A DNA stretch of 64,000 bases. Origin: Clonostachys chloroleuca (Eukaryota > Ascomycota > Sordariomycetes > Hypocreales > Bionectriaceae). A program made the position numbers and the translations under genes. Positions 56,903-64,000 of this stretch are shown piece by piece (position 1 is the stretch's first letter; each line of letters begins with the position of its first letter). The DNA is taken from contig JBANAY010000003.1 of the NCBI GenBank assembly GCA_037952775.1, forward strand, positions 21,390,001 to 21,454,000, given 5' to 3'. Under the pieces are notes generated by a model, which saw only the letters and a list, made by a program, of their open reading frames with translations, had not been told where the DNA came from and did not search any database.

Positions 56903-58187
56903 ATGCCGTTCCTCACCAAGTCGACCGCAGCCTTCCGCTTCCTCCTCCGTCAAACTCCCCTCCTCCCCTTCAGACCGCATCCCATCCCGTCCTTCTTCTT
57001 CGCCCGCACAATGGCCACCGCAGCCGCAGCCAAGCGCCTCTCCGGCAAGACCATCCTCATCACGGGGGCCTCCTCCGGCATCGGCCGCTCGACGGCCCTC
57101 GAGTTCGCCCGTACCAGCCCCCAGAGCCTGCGTCTCATCCTCACCGCCCGCCGCGAGGACGCGCTCAGGGAGCTCCGGGACCAGATCCGGGCGGAGGTTG
57201 GCGGCGGCGTCGAGGTCCTGCCTGTCAAGCTCGATGTGTCTGATGCCGATGCCGTGAGGGGCTTCGTGGGGAGCCTCCCTGAGGAGTGGAGGGATATCAA
57301 TGTTCTTGTGAACAATGCGTGAGTTTCCTTACAAGTTAGATTCGATTTGTAATTTATCAAGGAAATAATGCAAAGAAACAAAAGAATAGTTAACTAACAA
57401 AATGTAGTGGTCTCGTCAGGGGTGTCGACCGAGCTCCCGACATCAAGGAAGACGACATCAACGTCATGTTCGCGACCAACGTCACCGGCCTCATCAACAT
57501 GACTCAGGCCATTCTGCCCATCTTCCTCAAGCGCCCTAATGGTGGCCAGGGCGACATCATCAACATCTCCTCTATTGCTGGTTTGTCAACCTCTCCCCTA
57601 CTTACACAAAGGCCATGAAGAGGGAGACTGACGGTGCCAAATAAGGACGTGAGCCCTACCCCGGCGGCTCCATCTACTGCGCATCCAAGGCTGCCGTCAA
57701 GAGCTTCACCGATAGCTTGCGGAAAGAGCTTATTGCGTCACGTGTCCGTGTCATTTCCGTCGACCCTGGACAAGTCGAGACTGTAAGTTCACGCCGTACA
57801 TGCCGCACCATCTCTGATATGCCCATGAATACACCCGGGTCTGTACAAGATCCCCTTCTGACATCATCCTCTACAGGAATTCTCCGTGGTCCGATTCTAC
57901 GGTGACAAGTCCAAGGCCAATGCCGTATATGCGTGAGTACTGCCCCAATGACTGACCTCGTGGCAAGAACCGAAACTAATTCTCTCTTAGCGGATGCACT
58001 CCTCTCACCCCCGATGACATCGCCGAGGTCATCGTGTTCACAGCTACTCGCCCTGAGAATGTTGTTGTCGCCGACTCCCTCATCTTCCCCAACCACCAAG
58101 TAAGATTGAAACGGCTTCTCTTGTAAGCCATTAACTGACAGGACTCTGTAGGCATCTGCTACAATCATGCATCGCAAGGCAGCATAA
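56903..58187 (+). CDS. NADP-dependent short-chain dehydrogenase (YdfG/YMR226C-like)
   Basis: Members oxidise L-allo-threonine, serine and related 3-hydroxy compounds with NADP. Six exons: 56903..57318, 57408..57580, 57646..57782, 57877..57932, 57991..58099 and 58152..58187; 308 aa. The Rossmann motif [17 protein letters not shown], the NNAGLVRG segment and the catalytic Ser/Tyr/Lys ([17 protein letters not shown]) are intact. [20 protein letters not shown] and [25 protein letters not shown] are typical for this subgroup. The last exon has only 12 codons including stop. The first Met (56903) begins an Arg/Phe/Pro-rich, acid-free stretch that could target mitochondria; an internal Met (57011, [10 protein letters not shown]) begins the normal cytosolic form. 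Confidence 0.9.
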
Positions 58188-58825
58188 CGCATGGGTCAGT
58201 TCCCCGTGAACATGTAGAATAGACAAGCATATACTAGTCAAGCAGTTTCAAGGCAACTGGAGGGATATAATCAAGTACGAGAAGATAATAATAAATTGAT
58301 ACCAGTACTCAAAACTAAGGAAACTTTTCCACAGAGATGTTCGAAAATTTCTCTTGCCCCCAACCCATACACCCGAAGGCAGCAGTCAAGAAGACCGGAG
58401 TCAGGGGCCTTCTAAGATCGATAAAACTCAATATACCAACGTTCCGTTCAGAATCCATTCTGGGTTGAATTGAATCCTGGCCATCACAAGGACAGCAACC
58501 GCTGGGTAAAAGAGAACACAGTGAGACCAAAGTCCACAAGATACATCACAACGTAACCACAAAACATGTCACACCGAAAAGAGGGGCAAAGGAACAGAAG
58601 ACAGGACTTTTCGATGTCATTCGAAGTCTCCTACCTCAAGGGAGTTTTTGCATACATTCTTGCTTGGGCTTGTTTGGTTCAAACTTCCCGTCCTGTTTCC
58701 ACTCGCCTAACGCCACGCTAGTAGCAAATATCAAAATCAAATATTGTATCAAATGGTTGGATGAGATAGCAAATGCTATCTTCAGCATAGCAGCAGTAAC
58801 ACATTTTCCTCAACACGCCAGGCGG
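58188..58825. other. Convergent 3' gap, SDR / PRPP synthetase
   Basis: About 640 bases, A-rich, with no supported gene. Presumably two 3' UTRs. Confidence 0.5.
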
Positions 58826-60482
58826 CTAGTCGGAGTAGTGCTGGAAGAGAGGCGAGAGCGACTCTCCAAAGTGGTTGCGGCGAATAGCTTCAGACAGCAT
58901 AAACGACAGGTCTAGGATCACAAGCTTGTTGGTAAACTTGGCCCTCTGCTCGTTGATGGGGAAACTGTTGGTGACTACAATCTTGTTAATATATTCGCAT
59001 GACTGAAGCTGCTCGAGGCAGTCATCACCAAAGACACCGTGTGTTGCAATGCAGTACACCTTCTTAGCACCACCTCTCTTCACGACAGTCTCGGCGGCAG
59101 CGATCCAAGATGCTGGCTTGTCGATCATGTCATCGACAATGAACACTGTCCGGCCTCGAACATCGCCCACGAGAGTAATCATGTGCTCGAACTGAGGATC
59201 TTCGAGATGGCTGTCCTCATCGTCTGAGCTATGAGCTGCATCGCCAGATCCACCCAGTGACTGGCCTCCTGGTGCATACACAGACGATGTCATGGCATCG
59301 TCGTCGTAGACGCTATTGGCCGCCGTCGATCGCTCTGGAGAAGGGAAGTCATCATCAACAACGTGACCCTGAACCAAGCGAGTGTGAATCACCTCGCTTG
59401 GGCGTCGATCATCGAATGAAGATGGAGTACCATTTGAAGATTCTCGCTCCGCCACAGACAAGGATGAGTGGTTGTCGTTGCGCTTGATTGGAATACCAAG
59501 ACCACCAAGTTGTGTCGGTGAGCCATTGGAGTCGGCGATCACACGAGAGGTAGGGGTCGAAGCCTTGACGGGAGTGGTGGGTTCTTCGGCAAGCTCATCC
59601 TCATCCTTATTGGTCTTTGAGAGGCTGCTGCCGGCAGCTTCAGTTTCCTGTGGCCTGTGATATCCAGCAGCATCAAAGTGTGGCAAGATCAGGCTGTTTG
59701 ACAGGTTGGACCGTTTCCGATCCGTTGTGACCATGCCAAAATTCAACTTCAGGGCATCGGCCAGAGATGTTACTCGCTTGGTTCCGCCTGCATTCTTGGA
59801 AACAACCACAGCATCTCTCCAATTATCCACGTTTCGGCGGATCCATTTGGCGATGATGGGCTCGGCATGGAGGTTATCAACCGGGCACCGGAAGAAGCCC
59901 TGCATTTGTGAGGCATGAAGGTCGACGGTGATGACGTGCTTAACGCCAGCCACCCCGAGGAGATTAGCCAGCATGCGCGCGGTGATTGCGCCACGGTGCG
60001 CCTTCTTCTTCGATTGCCGGCTGTAGGGGAAGTAGGGCAGGACAGCTAATCAAGTTGTGAGCTTGATCCAGCGACGGCAATGGTCGTTTCAGGAAGAGGT
60101 CTAACCTGTCACTTTGTTCGCGGAGCCGCCCTTGCAGGCACTGATCATGATCAGAAGCTCCATGATCGAGTCGTTGATCCTGGAGCTGCCGGACTGGACG
60201 ACGAAAACGTCCTTCTCACGAACGCTGGTCAGGATTCTGACGCTGGTCTCGCCCTTCACACGAAGCCAAGTCAGCCAATCTTTGTCGCGCAAGCAAAGCG
60301 ACGGAAATCAACAAGGCTCAGGTACAAGGAGAATCGGCAGCAGCAGGGGCAAAGCGACATTGGAATCTCACATTTGCGAATTGGGTCAGCTCAGCCTCGC
60401 CAGGCTGCATGCCCAGGTTCTCGCAGATTTGGCCAGTGAGAACGGGAACAGAGTTCCCGGCAAAGATGAGAGTGTTGCGCAT
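58826..60482 (-). CDS. Ribose-phosphate pyrophosphokinase subunit with long non-homologous insert (Prs1/Prs5 type)
   Basis: The enzyme makes PRPP from ribose 5-phosphate and ATP for nucleotide, His and Trp synthesis. Exons (minus) are 60482..60372, 60253..60106 and 60045..58826; 492 aa. The start [19 protein letters not shown], the region [32 protein letters not shown] and [11 protein letters not shown] are conserved. About 150 Ser/Asp/Thr-rich residues are inserted between MVTTDRKR and HMITLVGDV, as in yeast Prs1/Prs5 (NHR regions). The PRPP-binding loop reads [13 protein letters not shown], where catalytic subunits have DDxxDTxGT, so this subunit is likely regulatory or heteromeric. Which yeast subunit it equals is left open; length favours Prs5. 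Confidence 0.87.
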
Positions 60483-61086
60483 GGTGACTTCGGCTCGCCG
60501 TCAATTAACCCACGACAAGAGGGCAAAGACTTGGTCGAGGGGAAGAGTGGTGCAGTGCAGAGAAGAGGAAGAAAGGCGAAGTCGTGGAGGGATGGAGCAA
60601 AGCTTTATTATTTTTCTTCGAGGTCCCTTGCTCCTGCCAATAACCACGGTTGATGGCTGGAGGGTGGAGCCGGGCTGATACAGTGCTTATTCTGTATTGA
60701 AACAGTATATGACATTGATATCTTATTCGTCTGCACGTGCTTCGCATAGCTGCACAGTTCATGCACTGTGCATCGGCAAGACAAGCGGGCGCATCCAATG
60801 GCGTCAGTGGGGAAGTAACCGGGAAGCAGCTTATCGGGCGCTGGTCAGAAATTTCTCAGCGGGCCGGTGAGTCCAGGGCAAGCAAACGCCCACAGCAAAC
60901 ACAGGCTTTCTTCGCTTAGAGTGCCGCTTGGGATCGACTGTACCACCAACCTGAGAATCATTTGGGCCATAATGCAATCCATTTCCTATTTCCCCGTTCC
61001 CTAATTGTGTCCCAGCTAGCACAAACCGCCTCGTACGGGGTTCGGGAAATTCTGACCCCCACCAACTCCAGGCCTGTGCCATCACG
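60483..61086. promoter_or_regulatory. Divergent promoter region PRPP synthetase / Asteroid-like
   Basis: About 600 bases between head-to-head starts. No gene is supported; both core promoters must lie here. Confidence 0.5.
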
Positions 61087-62927
61087 ATGGGCATCACAGG
61101 CCTTACAGCTACCCTACAGCCATATGGCGTGTCTGGGGTCCTCACAGATCAGCATGTCGTCATTGATGGCCCTGCACTAGCCTACATTATTCTCTCCATT
61201 TGTAGATCTAATGGAATATCCCAGCCCTCGTATGGTCTTCTAGGCCGGGCTGTAATCCAATGGCTTGATGTTCTGGCTCTGCAGGTTAAGAAAATGTAAG
61301 AACGGCCAACCCATTAAACGTCGGATCATGACTAGTGACTTAAGATCGATTTGACTAATAGTTTATTGCTAGTGATGCCATCTATTTTGATGCCTACCTT
61401 CCTGTTGGAAAACGCGATGTCCGTATGGACAGGTCGGCAAAGCTCTTCATTCAGCTCATGCAATTCTGCAACAACTCCCCCAAAGGTTGCGACAGCAAAC
61501 ACTTATATGGCACAGCCGAAGACAATCTTGACCTCTTCACAACCAAACAGCCAAGTAATCACAAACAGCTTGTACCACCGAGCTTCCTTGTCCCCGCCAT
61601 CATTGACGCACTTGACCAATGCCCCAGGTACCATCATCTTGTGAGTCTCGTGCCAGGCGAGGCGGATGCCTTCTGTGCCCAGCACCTTGCCGCGCATGGG
61701 GGGATTGTCCTAACCTCCGACTCGGACTTGCTGGTCCATGATCTCGGCCAAGGGAGAGTCATCTTCTTCCGTGACATTCACGCTAGTGCCACAGACACCT
61801 GGAAATGCCTTGTCTATGACTCAAAGAAGATATGCGAGAGGCTGGGTCTGAAGCCCTCAGGTGGAAACATCTGTAGGTTTGGATATGAGGTCTATCGTGA
61901 TCCACATGCCAGCATCTCTCAGCTTGTTCAAAACTGCTCCTCCCTGATCCCTGACGAGGCCGAGTATAACAAGTTCTGCCAGCAATATCTGCAGCATGAA
62001 CTGGCCAACTTGCCTATTACAACCCAAGGAGAGACCGTGCAATTGCGCAACCTCGACCCGAGAATATCAGAACTGGTTCTGCAACTGGGAAGTCCCACAG
62101 AGGACATACCGGCTGATTCAAGCTTAGAAAGCCAGATATTCCTTCCTGTGTTGATAGAAAACCCCCTACGAGGGAGCGCCTGGGAACCATGTACTCCCAT
62201 TCGACAACTCGCATACTCCATATACAGGTGGCTAGTCCCAGGCTCCAACTCAACAGTTCATGAGTATAGAAGGGTCCAGAATGTGGGCCACAAAGGCAGA
62301 GAAGTCAGCGTGCTTTCTCGGCAAGAAGCCATAGAGCTGCTTCAAAGCCTTCTGCAGACTTTGCAGCGGACACAAGATCTCGTCGATGGGGTTGACGACA
62401 TCTCCCGCTGGACACTTCTCTGCATGGCATTGAATATAAAAGAATGTCAGGAACAAGAGAAGCAATCACATGTTCTCCAGATCTTGACGCAATCGTCAGA
62501 AAATGCCAAGCCTGCCTCCAACCCTAAAATTCCTTGGGACACTATTCACATTACGGCTCATTTACAGGCTTCTTTATACTCCTTCAGAATACTAGAGCAA
62601 ATCTTATCCCTTGTGCCGGACAGTGCGTGGATTCATTTGCCAACAGAAGCAAGGGAGCTCCATGAGGCTCTCAAACCCCTTCCTGGGTTTATAGACTTTC
62701 CATCAGTGAAACGAACGGAGGAACTGCTGCGACAGAAGCTAGCACTCAAAATTTTGGATTTACTGCGAAATTTTGTTGATATCCCTATCAGAAAAGTCAA
62801 AGACAAAAAGTCACGAATGAAGAGGAAGAAAGAGAATAAAGGCAACGGTCCACCGACAAAACGGTTTGCAACACCAAAGGTCGGAGCGGGAGGAAGCATC
62901 TTCAGCTTACTTGCGGATGAAGAATGA
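61087..62927 (+). CDS. Asteroid-type XPG/FEN nuclease-fold protein
   Basis: Asteroid proteins share the XPG/FEN1 PIN-like fold; their role in fungi is unclear. Exons are 61087..61295 and 61373..62927; 587 aa, intron 77 nt. The N-domain begins MGITGLTATLQPYG with VVIDGPALAYIIL, and the I-domain reads LVPGEADAFCAQHLAAHGGIVLTSDSDLLVHDLG. The acidic residues that bind metal in FEN1/XPG (E-A-D and D-S-D) are therefore kept, so catalysis is possible. The helix-hairpin-helix region of true flap nucleases is not obvious; instead an all-helical C-terminal half ends in a lysine-rich nuclear-localisation-like stretch (KKSRMKRKKENKG) and a short SIFSLLADEE. Confidence 0.83.
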
Positions 62928-63134
62928 GAAAAGATAGAACTAAGATATAGATATGATTTGAAAGCCAAGACGGTGGCTGGCGATCCTAGACATAGAGGCC
63001 ATTCGTAACATCCCGAAATACACACGATTCCCTGACATCAGCCATATCCTTCATAAACCATCAGTTCATAACACGTCCAAACTCTCTTCATCATTCAGGT
63101 TGCCCTCAAACATGGGTTACAACTATTCTTTAAT

Positions 63135-64000
63135 TCACTTTTGATGTTCAAATATTCCAGGACCATGGATGTCAAGCATGACGTCTGAAAGTGAAACTGC
63201 AGCCCCCTCTTGTGGTTGCTGCTGCTGTGGCTGCTGCTGCTCATCTTGGCAGTTTAGCAAGAGGTCTTCATTGACAGCCCCGGATCCAGATTGCTTGATT
63301 ATCCGCCATGCCCGCCGGAACTCATCACGAATGGAGACGATGCCGTTATGTGTGACGGTTCGAGCAACATTATGATCGAGCTCAAACGGATCTTCAATGG
63401 CAAAGAGGTACCGAAGGCGTACCTCCTTGAAGTCCCCCGCCTTTCCACGGGGCTTTGCTGATTGGATATCAGTATCTGTTGCGGGCTGAGGTGACTTCAG
63501 CTCTGTGGTCTGGGCGGCGTCGCCCTGTGGCTCGTAGATTGTCTTGGCCCCAGTCCATCCCTTTTCCTGTTTCGAAACGAGTCCCCCAGCTGTACGAATG
63601 CTGAGAACATCTCGTCCCCAGTCAAAACCTTTGCCTTGTCTGTTGCTAAGGAAGTTGTTCTGGGCATAATATTCAAAGAAGCCTCGTAAGAGACTGCCGA
63701 TTGACTCAGTGTTCCTGTTCAGCTGATTTAGAGAAGCCAAGTGCATAATTTCTTCTTCATTGCGCCAAAAATTAACACGGTAACCGCAAAGTGTAGTATT
63801 TTTCTCGATATCGGCTGGTGATATACCAGGTGGTGGAGGTGGGGCAAGCTGTTGTAGGTTGGGGCACACAAAGGGCTGCACCACATTAACGAGATAGTGC
63901 AACACCATGAGAACGTAGCCATAGCTGCTCAAAGTGCCTCGATAACCTGAATTGATACCCCTCATCTTGGCCCAGTGCTTCACAAATAGCACCATTGGTC
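63135..64000 (-). CDS. Cid1/Trf-type non-canonical nucleotidyltransferase, C-terminal part (5' truncated)
   Basis: Such enzymes add poly(A) or poly(U) tails to RNA for turnover or silencing. The frame is open to the window end and stops with TGA at 63137-63135. The visible part begins in the central domain (MVLFVKHWAKMRGI) and continues as GYRGTLSSYGYVLMVLHYLV, the helix that precedes the PAP-associated domain. That domain follows as SIGSLLRGFFEYYAQ and then DVLSIRTAGGLVSKQEKGW. The sentence RYLFAIEDPFELDHNVARTVTHNGIVSIRDEFRRAW is the C-terminal mark of Cid1/Cid13-type proteins. The end is Gln-rich. The catalytic DxD is upstream of the window, so activity cannot be judged. Confidence 0.87.
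   Translation of the reverse strand, partial: PMVLFVKHWAKMRGINSGYRGTLSSYGYVLMVLHYLVNVVQPFVCPNLQQLAPPPPPGISPADIEKNTTLCGYRVNFWRNEEEIMHLASLNQLNRNTESIGSLLRGFFEYYAQNNFLSNRQGKGFDWGRDVLSIRTAGGLVSKQEKGWTGAKTIYEPQGDAAQTTELKSPQPATDTDIQSAKPRGKAGDFKEVRLRYLFAIEDPFELDHNVARTVTHNGIVSIRDEFRRAWRIIKQSGSGAVNEDLLLNCQDEQQQPQQQQPQEGAAVSLSDVMLDIHGPGIFEHQK

Noticed and set aside
54361..58187. MFS transporter plus SDR as part of a secondary-metabolite cluster
   Set aside because: No backbone synthase or P450 is in the window and the neighbours are housekeeping genes; the SDR is of the conserved YMR226C type.

Overview
The window is nuclear DNA of a filamentous ascomycete (Pezizomycotina, most likely a sordariomycete; Hypocreales is my best guess, from gene content and style, not proven). 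The reasons are: intron-bearing genes with short introns (about 45-90 nt) that have GTRNGT donors and CTAAC/CTGAC branch sites 10-25 nt before the acceptor; a Zn2Cys6 regulator with a middle-homology domain; Anp1, Ynd1, Elp4, Hikeshi/Opi10 and Asi-type proteins; and alternating short divergent and convergent intergenic gaps. I rebuilt 21 protein genes with exon boundaries whose phases all close, plus a non-coding snoRNA host transcript. I see no tRNA or rRNA gene, transposon, CRISPR array or secondary-metabolite cluster.

Layout. 1-11.7 kb: 3' end of SYF1, a small conserved protein gene, a 3.2-kb gap, the CCA-adding enzyme, TTI2, and FIG4 on the opposite strand. 12.5-20.9 kb: an Arf GEF of the GEA/GBF1 type and the mannan polymerase subunit ANP1. 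20.9-27.7 kb: the snoRNA host on the minus strand, divergent from exosome subunit MTR3, then an Asi1/Asi3-like inner-nuclear-membrane RING ligase. 28-36.8 kb: a compact block of SEN34, ELP4, RPB8, a DUF4743-NUDIX hydrolase, OPI10/Hikeshi and YND1. 36.8-51.1 kb: a gene-poor stretch holding a HEI10/Zip3-like meiotic RING protein and a Zn2Cys6 transcription factor with about 5 kb of apparently non-coding upstream DNA. 51.1-64 kb: ULA1 (NEDD8 E1 subunit), a DHA2-type MFS transporter, an NADP-dependent SDR, a PRPP synthetase subunit with a long insert, an Asteroid/XPG-like protein and the 3' part of a Cid1-type nucleotidyltransferase.

The genes are mostly single-copy housekeeping functions and do not form a pathway cluster. 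Several themes recur: tRNA maturation (CCA1, SEN34, ELP4), RNA processing and decay (SYF1, MTR3, snoRNAs, Cid1-like), secretory and endosomal trafficking (GEA, ANP1, YND1, FIG4), and ubiquitin-type modification (Asi-like, HEI10-like, ULA1).

Two results deserve attention. First, a spliced, apparently non-coding transcript at about 21.5-22.7 kb carries C/D-box snoRNAs in its introns, one with a complete C-D'-C'-D set and a U24-like guide. Second, four conserved genes (CCA1 twice, FIG4, SEN34, ULA1) each lose frame at a homopolymer, always in the sense of one missing base. This points to systematic homopolymer under-calling in the source sequence, not to real pseudogenes. Two GC-AG introns (TTI2, ANP1) and a 13-nt first coding exon (YND1) also explain why automated models may be wrong here.
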